Assembly: GCA_964342835.1 (NCBI GenBank)
Contig: CAYFGJ010000005.1
Location: forward strand, 1-23,346
Direction of reading: 5' to 3'
Source of the DNA: GCA-2716945 sp964342835
Lineage (GTDB): Bacteria > Pseudomonadota > Gammaproteobacteria > GCA-002705445 > GCA-002716945
Length of the DNA stretch: 23,346 nucleotides
Shown here: piece by piece, positions 16,336 through 23,346 of the stretch
Layout: each line of letters opens with the position of its first letter
Position numbering within the stretch: position 1 is the first letter of the stretch
Program-made: the position numbers and the translations under genes
The notes under the pieces: generated by a model
The model's input: only the letters and a program-made list of their open reading frames with translations
Databases searched by the model: none
Told to the model about the DNA's origin: nothing

Positions 16336-16558
16336 AAATATAAAAAAGATTTTAGAAGATAAGATACCAGATTCAACAGTTTTAGTTGATGGAGATGGTT
16401 CTAAATATACTGTAAGAATTATTAGTGATATTTTTTCTGGAAAAAGCAAAGTTGAAAGACATAAAATTATATATTCATATTTGAATAACTACATAAGTTC
16501 AGGTGAAATACATGCTCTTACAATAGAATCATTTACTAAAGATGAAGCGGCAAAATAA
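16325..16558 (+). CDS. ibaG: BolA-family protein, IbaG-like
   Basis: A 77-residue BolA-fold protein; IbaG/BolA proteins bind [2Fe-2S] clusters with monothiol glutaredoxins and affect iron and stress responses. The N-terminal helix precedes VDGDGSKYTVRIISDIFSGKSKVERHKIIYSYL, and GEIHALTIESFT holds the conserved C-terminal His (His63). DGSKY and the lack of a C-terminal extension fit IbaG (YrbA) better than BolA proper. IbaG usually lies beside murA and the mla genes; here it is wedged between rsmJ (11-base overlap) and dinB (17-base overlap). No cysteine is present, so cluster binding would depend on histidine and the glutaredoxin partner. Confidence 0.85.
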   Translation: MLNENIKKILEDKIPDSTVLVDGDGSKYTVRIISDIFSGKSKVERHKIIYSYLNNYISSGEIHALTIESFTKDEAAK

Positions 16559-17624
16559 TTTTGAAAAAAAATTTCAAAATAAAATAATACATATTGATAT
16601 GGATTGTTTTTTTGCAGCTGTTGAAATAAGAGATAATCCTGAATTAAAAAATAAACCTGTAGCTGTGGGTAATTCTGAATCAAGGGGCGTTATAACAACT
16701 TGTAATTATATAGCAAGAAAATTTGGTATAAAATCAGCAATGTCCTCTGTTAAAGCTAAACAACTTTGTCCTAAATTAATTTTTATGCCAGTTCAGATAG
16801 AAAAATATAGAAATATCTCGGATGATATTTTAAACATATATAAATGTTATACAAAAATTATAGAACCAATTGCATTAGATGAGGCATATTTAGATGTTAC
16901 AAATTCTAAATATTGTGAAGGAGATCCTGAAGAAATGGCACGACAAATAAGAAAAAAGATTTATGATGATTTTGGCTTAACAGCATCAGCTGGTATTGCA
17001 TCCAATAAATTTTTATCTAAAATTGCTAGCGACTGGAATAAGCCAGATGGTCAATTTACTATTCTAGATTCAGATATTGATAAATTTGTTGTTAACATAC
17101 CAATAAGGAAGATAATAGGAATAGGTGAAGTAAATGAAAAAAAATTATTATTAAAGAATATTAAAACATGTGGAGATTTACAAAAAATGGAGAAGGATAA
17201 ACTTGTAAACTTGTTTGGTAAATATGGTGAAATATTATTTCATCTTTGCCGTGGTATAGATGAAAGAAAAGTTGAATTTAATAAAATAAGAAAAAGTTTA
17301 AGCGTTGAAGATACATTTGAAAAAGATTTAAATTCTATTGATGAATGTTTGATAAATGGAAAAATAATATTTAATCGTCTAGTGATTAGACATAATAAAT
17401 CAAATGAAAAAGATAGATATATTAAATCATGTTTTATAAAAATAAAATTTAATAATTTTAAAACAATCACAGCACAAAAAACCTATAATAAATTAAAATA
17501 TGAAATTTTTGAGAATTTGTTAAAAACTACATATAAAAACAATCCATATCCAATAAGACTTTTAGGTGTTGGTATTATTTTTGATAATAATGAAAAAAAA
17601 CAATTATTTCTAAATATAGACTAA
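16542..17624 (+). CDS. dinB: DNA polymerase IV (Y-family, DinB)
   Basis: Error-prone translesion polymerase. The 360-residue protein shows catalytic Asp19 in IIHIDMDCFFAAVE, Asp113-Glu114 in ALDEAYLDVT, and Phe24 as steric gate. The common Ser before LDEA is Ala111 here. Palm, thumb and little-finger domains are all represented (SAGIASNKFLSKIASDWNKPDGQ; GIGEVNEKKL helix-hairpin-helix). The C-terminal QLFLNI matches the beta-clamp binding pattern QLxL. The ATG lies 17 bases inside ibaG, so translation is probably coupled and expression would follow the hemA operon; I see no LexA box in its immediate upstream coding sequence. It is the last gene of the rightward operon. Confidence 0.96.
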   Translation: MKRQNNFEKKFQNKIIHIDMDCFFAAVEIRDNPELKNKPVAVGNSESRGVITTCNYIARKFGIKSAMSSVKAKQLCPKLIFMPVQIEKYRNISDDILNIYKCYTKIIEPIALDEAYLDVTNSKYCEGDPEEMARQIRKKIYDDFGLTASAGIASNKFLSKIASDWNKPDGQFTILDSDIDKFVVNIPIRKIIGIGEVNEKKLLLKNIKTCGDLQKMEKDKLVNLFGKYGEILFHLCRGIDERKVEFNKIRKSLSVEDTFEKDLNSIDECLINGKIIFNRLVIRHNKSNEKDRYIKSCFIKIKFNNFKTITAQKTYNKLKYEIFENLLKTTYKNNPYPIRLLGVGIIFDNNEKKQLFLNID

Positions 17625-17690
17625 CAGTCAACTTAAAGTATCGAATATATTGCTAGCATTTATTCTAATTATTAATTATGATGGTTTATT

Positions 17691-18992
17691 ATGAAATTTG
17701 AGACTATTGCAATTCATGGTGGATATTCACCCGAACCAACAACTAATGCTGTTGCAGTTCCTATTTATCAAACCACTTCTTATTCATTTGATGATACTCA
17801 GCATGGTGCAGACTTATTTGATCTTAAAGTTGCTGGTAATATCTATACAAGAATAATGAATCCAACTACAGATGTCTTAGAAAAAAGAGTCGCTGCAATG
17901 GAAGGTGGTATAGCTGGACTTGGATTATCATCTGGTTCTGCAGCTACTACATATGCGATTATGACAATATGTGAAGCTGGAGATAATATCATTAGTACTA
18001 GCACTTTATATGGAGGAACATATACTTTATTTGCTCACCAACTACCAAGATTTGGAGTAGAAGTTAAATTTGGAGATTATGATGATATTGATGGGTTAGA
18101 AAAATTAATTGATAATAAAACAAAAGCAATATTTTGCGAGTCTATCGGTAATCCTGCAGCAAACGTAGTAGATATACCTAAATTTGCAAAACTTGCTCAT
18201 AAAAACAACATACCCTTGATAGTAGATAATACAGTTCCTTCACCTTATCTATTTAGACCAATCGAACATGGTGCAGATATAGTTGTACATTCATTAACAA
18301 AATATATGGGAGGACATGGTAATTCGATTGGCGGTATTATAGTTGATTCAGGAAAATTTCCTTGGGCAGAGCATAAAAGAAAATTCAGTCGTTTAAATGA
18401 ACCAGATCCTTCTTATCATGGCGTAGTCTTCACTGAAGCTATGGGTGATGCTGCTTTTATAGGAGCTGCTAGAGTTGTACCTCTCAGAAATATGGGTTCT
18501 GCAATCTCTCCTTTTAATAGTTTTTTAATTCTACAAGGAATTGAAACTTTACCAGTTCGCATGGATAGACATTGCGAGAACGCACTTAAAGTTTCTAAAT
18601 ATTTGGATGAGAGTTCGCATGTTGAATGGGTAAACTATCCAGGGTTGAAAGGTCATAAGGAATTTAGACTTATTGAAGAATTAATGAATGGCAAAGCATC
18701 TAGTGTTCTAAGTTTTGGTATAAAAGGTGGTAGAGAAAATGGAGCAAAATTTATAGATAATCTTCAATTAATAACAAGGCTTGTAAATATAGGAGATGCA
18801 AAATCACTTGCGTGTCATCCAGCATCTACAACACATAGACAATTATCTCCTTCGGAACTTAAGGGCGCAGGTGTTTCTGAAGATTTAGTTAGACTTTCAA
18901 TTGGTCTTGAAAATGTTGATGATATAATTAATGATATTGATCAAGCGTTAGATAAAGCACTAGGTAGCAAAGCAAAAGTAGCATCTAAATAA
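17691..18992 (+). CDS. metY: O-acetylhomoserine sulfhydrylase (MetY)
   Basis: PLP enzyme of the Cys/Met metabolism (gamma) family that makes homocysteine from O-acetyl-L-homoserine and sulfide, bypassing cystathionine. The 433-residue length with an extra loop fits MetY rather than MetB/MetZ. Visible motifs are ETIAIHGGY, YTRIMNPTTDVLEKRVAAMEGG, SSGSAATTYAI and VVHSLTKYMGGHGNSIGG with PLP-binding Lys204, and a C-terminal CHPASTTHRQLS. It stands alone: 66 bases follow dinB, and the 3' neighbour thiC is convergent. In the 66-base gap a weak TTGCTA (17650-17655), 17-base spacer, TAATTA could be its promoter. No hairpin terminator or SAM riboswitch fits there. Confidence 0.95.
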   Translation: MKFETIAIHGGYSPEPTTNAVAVPIYQTTSYSFDDTQHGADLFDLKVAGNIYTRIMNPTTDVLEKRVAAMEGGIAGLGLSSGSAATTYAIMTICEAGDNIISTSTLYGGTYTLFAHQLPRFGVEVKFGDYDDIDGLEKLIDNKTKAIFCESIGNPAANVVDIPKFAKLAHKNNIPLIVDNTVPSPYLFRPIEHGADIVVHSLTKYMGGHGNSIGGIIVDSGKFPWAEHKRKFSRLNEPDPSYHGVVFTEAMGDAAFIGAARVVPLRNMGSAISPFNSFLILQGIETLPVRMDRHCENALKVSKYLDESSHVEWVNYPGLKGHKEFRLIEELMNGKASSVLSFGIKGGRENGAKFIDNLQLITRLVNIGDAKSLACHPASTTHRQLSPSELKGAGVSEDLVRLSIGLENVDDIINDIDQALDKALGSKAKVASK

Positions 18993-20696
18993 TTATTTTT
19001 TTATATAGATTTTTTTTCCTTTTTCAATAAATTCATTTGATTTTTCCTTTAATCCTATATCGACAGCTAACTTTATATCTTTAATCCCTTTTACAGTTGC
19101 ATAATCTCTTATGTCTTGAGTAATTTTCATTGAACAAAAATGAGGGCCACACATCGAACAAAAATGTGCCACTTTTGCAGATTCTTGAGGCAGTGTCTCA
19201 TCATGAAATTCCCTAGATTTTAAAGGATCGAGACTTAAATTAAATTGGTCTTCCCATCTAAATTCAAATCTAGCTTTTGAAAGAGCATTATCTCTTATTT
19301 GTGCAGCTGGATGTCCTTTTGCAAGATCAGCTGCATGTGCAGCTATTTTATATGCGATTATGCCATCCTTCACATCATCTTTATTAGGCAATCCCAAATG
19401 TTCTTTTGGAGTCACATAACACAATAAGGATGTTCCATATGAACCAATATTCGCTGCACCAATTGCAGATGTAATATGATCGTAACCAGGTGCTATATCT
19501 GTCACTAGTGGTCCCAAAGTATAAAATGGTGCCTCATCACATAGATTTTCTTCCTTTATTACATTTTCTTTTATTTTATGCAGTGGTATATGTCCAGGTC
19601 CCTCAATCATAACTTGAACATTATGTCTTCTAGCTATCTTTGTAAGTTCTCCAGATGTTTTTAATTCAGAAAATTGTGCATCATCATTTGCATCAGCAAT
19701 ACTACCTGGTCTAAGCCCATCTCCTAATGAAAAAGATATGTCATATTGTTTCATAATTTCACATATATCTTCAAAATTTGTATATAGAAAATTTTCTTTA
19801 TGATGTGTTAGACACCATTTGGCAATAATTGATCCTCCTCTAGAAACTATACCTGTAGTTCTATTCATTGTCTTAGGAATATAACTTAATCTGACTCCAG
19901 CGTGAATAGTAAAATAATCTACACCCTGTTCTGCTTGTTGCAAAAGTACTTCTCTAAAAATATCATAATTTAAATCTTCTGGTTTCCCGTTCACTCTTTC
20001 TAATGCCTCATAAATTGGTACTGTTCCAATTGGTACTGGTGAATTACGAATAATCCGTTCTCTTGTTTCAAAAATATTTTTTCCAGTAGAAAGATCCATA
20101 ACAGTATCGGCACCCCAACGTATCGACCATAATAATTTATCTAACTCGGCATTGATATTTGATGTAACTGGAGAACTGCCAATGTTTGCATTTATCTTGG
20201 TTAAGAAATTTTTTCCGATAATCATTGGTTCTAATTCAGGATGTTTAATATTGCAAGGTATTATAGCTCTACCTAAAGCAATTTCTTCACGCACAAATTC
20301 AGGATTGATTTTGGTATTTTGGTTTAATTTATTGTTATATAAAGTTGAATTTTCTCTTATCGCAACATATTCCATTTCAGATGTAATAATACCTTCTTTA
20401 GCGTATTCCATTTGTGTTACTAAATTGGATTCATTTTGTCTATCATCAATCCATTTTTTTCGTAACGGTTTTAAACCTGTAGTTAGATCAATATTATATT
20501 TTTCATCAGTATAAGGTCCGGTTGTATCATAAACATATACAGGTTCGTTTTGATTATTATCAAGATCATTCGTTGAATTAGAGAGCTCTATCATACGTAC
20601 AGGAACTTTAATTTTATTAGAACCTTCAATATAAAGTTTTTTTGATTTTGGAAAATTCTTTCTATATAAATCCAAATCCATAGATTTTGTTTTCAT
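18993..20696 (-). CDS. thiC: Phosphomethylpyrimidine synthase ThiC
   Basis: Radical-SAM enzyme that converts aminoimidazole ribotide to HMP phosphate, the thiamine pyrimidine. The 567-residue protein lacks part of the N-terminal region seen in E. coli (631). Core motifs are present: TGLKPLRKKWIDDR, RGGSIIAKW, SFSLGDGLRPGS, MIEGPGHIPLHKI, LGPLVTDIAPGYDHI, and the C-terminal [4Fe-4S] motif CSMCGPHFC with Cys513, Cys516 and Cys521. ATG 20696 is preceded by TAAAGG, a good ribosome-binding site; Met6 is an alternative. Its stop codon directly abuts the metY stop. It is divergent from the rhodanese gene over 64 bases; no other thi gene is in the window. Confidence 0.97.
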   Translation of the reverse strand: MKTKSMDLDLYRKNFPKSKKLYIEGSNKIKVPVRMIELSNSTNDLDNNQNEPVYVYDTTGPYTDEKYNIDLTTGLKPLRKKWIDDRQNESNLVTQMEYAKEGIITSEMEYVAIRENSTLYNNKLNQNTKINPEFVREEIALGRAIIPCNIKHPELEPMIIGKNFLTKINANIGSSPVTSNINAELDKLLWSIRWGADTVMDLSTGKNIFETRERIIRNSPVPIGTVPIYEALERVNGKPEDLNYDIFREVLLQQAEQGVDYFTIHAGVRLSYIPKTMNRTTGIVSRGGSIIAKWCLTHHKENFLYTNFEDICEIMKQYDISFSLGDGLRPGSIADANDDAQFSELKTSGELTKIARRHNVQVMIEGPGHIPLHKIKENVIKEENLCDEAPFYTLGPLVTDIAPGYDHITSAIGAANIGSYGTSLLCYVTPKEHLGLPNKDDVKDGIIAYKIAAHAADLAKGHPAAQIRDNALSKARFEFRWEDQFNLSLDPLKSREFHDETLPQESAKVAHFCSMCGPHFCSMKITQDIRDYATVKGIKDIKLAVDIGLKEKSNEFIEKGKKIYIKK

Positions 20697-20707
20697 AGTA
20701 TATGCCT

Positions 20708-20743
20708 TTACTCTATGATAAAAATTAAACTATAATATCACAA
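20708..20743. promoter_or_regulatory. Overlapping divergent promoters for thiC (minus) and rhodanese-tolC-waaA (plus)
   Basis: Minus strand: TTGTGA (20743-20738), 17-base spacer, TATCAT (20720-20715), a good sigma70 match predicting a thiC leader of about 10-12 nt. Plus strand: TTACTC (20708-20713), 17-base spacer, perfect TATAAT (20731-20736), giving a leader of about 18 nt for the rhodanese gene. The two promoters interleave within 36 bases, so polymerases would compete. Prediction by eye only. Confidence 0.5.
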
Positions 20744-20760
20744 TACTAAATTTTAAAAAA

Positions 20761-21084
20761 ATGCATGAAAAAACAGCTTCTGAAGTTAAATTGCTATTAG
20801 ATTCTAACGATGAAAGACTTATGATTCTTGATGTTAGAGAACAATGGGAATATGATATATGCCACATTGAAGGTAGTTTGCATATACCTATGGGGCAATT
20901 ATTAAATAAAATTGATGATTTGGAAAAAAATGATACTATAGTTGTAGTTTGCCATCATGGAATAAGAAGTAGAATTGTTGGAAAACACCTTGAAGATTAT
21001 GGCTTCAAAAATATTATAAATCTTACGGGAGGTGTAGACCGGTGGGCAAAAGAAATAGATTTAAATATGAAAAAATATGTATAA
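20761..21084 (+). CDS. Single-domain rhodanese-like sulfurtransferase
   Basis: A 107-residue single rhodanese domain, like GlpE/PspE-type proteins, able in principle to carry a persulfide on its active-site Cys. Visible are LDVREQWEYDICHIEGSLHIPM (the CH2A/B-type start), the active loop CHHGIRS with Cys64, and the C-terminal LTGGVDRWAKEID. There is no signal peptide, so it is cytoplasmic. The physiological sulfur donor and acceptor are unknown. It overlaps tolC by eight bases, and rhodanese beside tolC is a recurring gammaproteobacterial arrangement. Divergent thiC raises a possible, unproved link to thiamine sulfur supply. Confidence 0.92.
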   Translation: MHEKTASEVKLLLDSNDERLMILDVREQWEYDICHIEGSLHIPMGQLLNKIDDLEKNDTIVVVCHHGIRSRIVGKHLEDYGFKNIINLTGGVDRWAKEIDLNMKKYV

Positions 21085-22390
21085 AGTAAATAAAATTATT
21101 ATATTATTATTATCAATATGTCTCACATCAATTGTTAAGGCAGCAGACTTGATAGATGTATATAAACGAGCTATTGAATATAATACGGAAATAAAATATT
21201 CAAATATGGATTACAAAATTGCTGGTGAAAAATACAAACAAACCAGATCATCTGCATATCCAGATATTAGCCTAACAGCACAAACTAAAAAAATTAATAT
21301 AGAAAAATTACGTAGCTCCACAGCTGTAGATGACTATACTCTTGATAGTTATTCAATTAATTTAACTCAACCTATATTTCATTTAGATTTATTTGATGAA
21401 TTAGAAAAATCTGAAAATTATATTAAAAAATCTAGCATTAAGAAATTAAATACAAAAAAAGAGATTATACTTGATACAACAATTTTATACTTTGAATTAA
21501 TAAAAAATAAAAATTTATTAAAAGCATCTAAAATTAAGAATAAACTATTAAAAGAGAAACTGTCTAATGCTCATATACTTTTCTCTAAAGGTTATATAAC
21601 TAATATCGAATTAAATAAATTTATAAATGATTATAATCTTTCAGAAATTGATGTTGAGATGTACAATAATCAACTCATATCAGCCAAACAAGATATACAT
21701 ATTTTTTCTGGAAAAGAAATAAATGATGTGCATTACTTAAATTTAGATATTAATCTAGAAAAACAAAAATATAATAGGCAAGAAATTGTAAATCTTGCTA
21801 TGCAAAATGAAGAAAATATTAAAATGGCTCTTTATGATGTTAGAATTTCAAGAGAAGATTTGGCATCCAATAAATCACAACATTATCCAACAATTGATGT
21901 TGTAGCTTCATATGATTTTTCAGAATCATCAAGTGGTGCTAGATTTGGGGGCTCAAGTCAAGAGAGTACAGAAGTTGGAATAGTTCTTAATTTTCCAATA
22001 TTTCAAGGTGGCTATGTAAGTTCACAAATAAAAGAATCAAGATATGAATATGAAAAAGCTCAATATGCGCTTGATTACATTAAGAAAGATGTTCAAAAGA
22101 AAATTATCAATGATTATAACAAAAATATACTTTTACAAAACTTGATCATGACCAATCGTGATAATTATAATTTATCAAAAGAAAATTTATCAGCAGTACA
22201 AGCTGGTTACAAATTTGGTGTTTATTCAGATGTTGAAGTTTTGGAAGCTGAATATAATCTAGCTCAATCTAGATTAAATTTAGAAAAATCAATTCTAGAT
22301 TATATTATTACAGATTTAAGATTAAAAAAATATACAGCTGAATTAAATGCTAATCATATTGAAAAAATTAACAAATGGCTAATTTGGTAA
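21077..22390 (+). CDS. tolC: Outer-membrane channel TolC
   Basis: Trimeric outer-membrane/periplasmic tunnel used by type I secretion and RND-type efflux pumps. The 437 residues start with a Sec signal peptide (hydrophobic IIILLLSICLTSIV, likely cleavage after KA at Ala22). Two outer-membrane efflux protein repeats follow: the first has LIDVYKRAIEYNTEIKYS and SAYPDISLTAQ, the second has NLAMQNEENIKMALYDVR, HYPTIDVVASY and VGIVLNFPIFQGGYVSSQI. AGYKFGVYSDVEVLEAEYNLAQSRLNL near the end is the typical closing helix. It starts eight bases inside the rhodanese gene. waaA follows after 10 bases. No inner-membrane partner is encoded here. Confidence 0.94.
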   Translation: MYKVNKIIILLLSICLTSIVKAADLIDVYKRAIEYNTEIKYSNMDYKIAGEKYKQTRSSAYPDISLTAQTKKINIEKLRSSTAVDDYTLDSYSINLTQPIFHLDLFDELEKSENYIKKSSIKKLNTKKEIILDTTILYFELIKNKNLLKASKIKNKLLKEKLSNAHILFSKGYITNIELNKFINDYNLSEIDVEMYNNQLISAKQDIHIFSGKEINDVHYLNLDINLEKQKYNRQEIVNLAMQNEENIKMALYDVRISREDLASNKSQHYPTIDVVASYDFSESSSGARFGGSSQESTEVGIVLNFPIFQGGYVSSQIKESRYEYEKAQYALDYIKKDVQKKIINDYNKNILLQNLIMTNRDNYNLSKENLSAVQAGYKFGVYSDVEVLEAEYNLAQSRLNLEKSILDYIITDLRLKKYTAELNANHIEKINKWLIW

Positions 22391-22400
22391 ATACTTATAA

Positions 22401-23346
22401 ATGCTAAAATATAATTTTTTGCTTTATCTTCTGAGCCCATATATTTTATTTCGTCTCTTATATACAACAATTAAAACTCATGCAAATATAGATTTTTTTA
22501 TAAGAAGATTAGGTTTTAACATAAAAACTCTTTCAAATAAGACTATTTGGTTTCATGCAGCATCAGTTGGTGAATCTAAAATTGCATTAGCTCTTTGTGA
22601 AGAACTAAGAAAAAATAATATTTCGAATAAAATAATAATTTCAACTAATACAAAATCTTCCATGGAATTTGTAAATAATTCAAATATAGAAAATTTAACA
22701 CATTTTTATTTACCAATAGATTTTTATTTTACAATGAAAAGATTTATAAAATATATTAATCCAAAAATATGTATAATTGTTGAAACAGAAATTTGGCCAA
22801 ATTTACTACATCTTTGTAAAAAAAATAATATACCATCTATCATCATAAATGCTCGATTATCTAAAAAGACAACCAATCAAAAGTTCTTTAAAGACATTTA
22901 TCGGTACTCATTATCTAATGTTAAAAGTATTTTGTGCAAATCTCAAAGAGATAAAGAAAAATATATTAACCTAAGTGCTAAACAAGATCATATAGAAGTA
23001 GTTGGTAATTTAAAATTTATCAATACATTAAATAAAAATAATCATACAAATCTTATTGGTAAAAAATATGTTTTAGCTGCTTCAACACATAATGATGAAG
23101 AGATGCAAATAATTAAAGAATGGTTGAAACTAAAAGTTACAAAAATACTTTTAGTAATAGTGCCACGTCATCCAGAAAGATTAGGAGATATTTTAGCTCA
23201 ATTACCGCTATCGGATATTAATATTGCTATTAGAAGTAAAGAAGAAAAAATAAAAAAAGACACACAAATATATATTGCAGATACATTTGGAGAAATGGAT
23301 GATTTGATATATTTTTCAGAATTTATTTTTATGGGTGGTTCATTAG
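22401..23346 (+). CDS. waaA: 3-deoxy-D-manno-octulosonic acid transferase (partial, C-terminus beyond right edge)
   Basis: Inner-membrane GT30 glycosyltransferase that adds KDO to lipid A precursor, the first LPS core step. ATG 22401 opens a frame of 315 codons that continues past the window; the family is about 420 residues. An N-terminal hydrophobic anchor (about residues 4-22) precedes WFHAASVGE with the presumed catalytic base Glu58. VETEIWPNL, INARLS, VVGNLKF, VPRHPER, DTFGEM and MGGS follow in the standard order. It lies 10 bases after tolC. The tolC-waaA neighbourhood is common in gammaproteobacteria. Its presence shows the cell makes LPS with KDO. Confidence 0.95.
   Translation, partial: MLKYNFLLYLLSPYILFRLLYTTIKTHANIDFFIRRLGFNIKTLSNKTIWFHAASVGESKIALALCEELRKNNISNKIIISTNTKSSMEFVNNSNIENLTHFYLPIDFYFTMKRFIKYINPKICIIVETEIWPNLLHLCKKNNIPSIIINARLSKKTTNQKFFKDIYRYSLSNVKSILCKSQRDKEKYINLSAKQDHIEVVGNLKFINTLNKNNHTNLIGKKYVLAASTHNDEEMQIIKEWLKLKVTKILLVIVPRHPERLGDILAQLPLSDINIAIRSKEEKIKKDTQIYIADTFGEMDDLIYFSEFIFMGGSL

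Noticed and set aside
17625..17690. SAM riboswitch or terminator between dinB and metY
   Set aside because: Sixty-six AT-rich bases show only the short palindrome TGCTAGCA and no hairpin with a T-run.
20152..20514. 120-codon open frame on the plus strand
   Set aside because: It lies wholly antisense inside thiC, has no family motif or ribosome-binding site, and thiC is unmistakable.
20697..20760. TPP riboswitch before thiC
   Set aside because: Only 64 bases are available, with no THI-box-like CTGAGA element visible.
1..23346. CRISPR array, insertion sequence, prophage or defence island
   Set aside because: No spaced direct repeats, transposase, integrase or inverted terminal repeats; nearly all the sequence is occupied by recognisable housekeeping genes.

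Overview
The window is a gene-dense, strongly AT-rich stretch of a gammaproteobacterial chromosome. The taxonomic evidence is gene order. The leftward block (TPR lipoprotein, ispE, tRNA-Gln, prs, rplY, pth, ychF) divergent from hemA-prfA-prmC matches the arrangement known from Pseudomonas and relatives. The thiC / rhodanese / tolC / waaA neighbourhood is likewise gammaproteobacterial. Low GC, very short spacers, many overlapping start/stop codons and no mobile DNA point to a streamlined genome, such as an AT-rich marine lineage or a host-associated one. I cannot name the genus from sequence alone. waaA, tolC and a lipoprotein show a Gram-negative envelope with LPS. ccmD/ccmE show periplasmic cytochrome c maturation. 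mreBCD implies a rod shape.

Layout. (1) 1-6770, minus strand: one probable long operon reading leftwards: TPR lipoprotein, ispE, tRNA-Gln, prs, rplY, pth, ychF, tRNA-Met(CAU), ccmD, and ccmE running off the left edge. (2) 6818-17624, plus strand: eleven tightly packed genes: hemA, prfA, prmC, gatC, gatA, gatB, mreB, mreC, mreD, rsmJ-like, ibaG-like/BolA and dinB. Every junction is an overlap or a gap of at most 15 bases. (3) 17691-18992: metY alone, plus strand. (4) 18993-20696: thiC, minus strand, its stop codon abutting that of metY. (5) 20761 to the right edge, plus strand: rhodanese, tolC and the 5' part of waaA.

How the genes work together. Much of the window serves translation: tRNA-Gln and tRNA-Met, Pth, bL25, YchF, RF1 and its methylase PrmC, the GatCAB amidotransferase, and an RsmJ-like rRNA methylase. 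The rest supplies precursors and cofactors (PRPP, isoprenoid precursors, heme entry step, thiamine pyrimidine, methionine) and envelope functions (MreBCD, TolC, KDO transfer).

I found no CRISPR, phage, transposon, toxin or defence locus, and nothing that looks like an undescribed multi-gene system. The points most worth a second look are modest. lolB is missing from its usual slot, next to a lipoprotein carrying an inner-membrane retention Asp. IspE has a substituted cytidine-binding His. Ribosomal protein bL25 ends in an eight-unit tetrapeptide repeat tail. ccmD/ccmE lie downstream of a tRNA with no ccmABC before them. thiC has no room for a TPP riboswitch. No gene-free stretch exceeds 300 bases; the longest, 414-599, holds ccmD.
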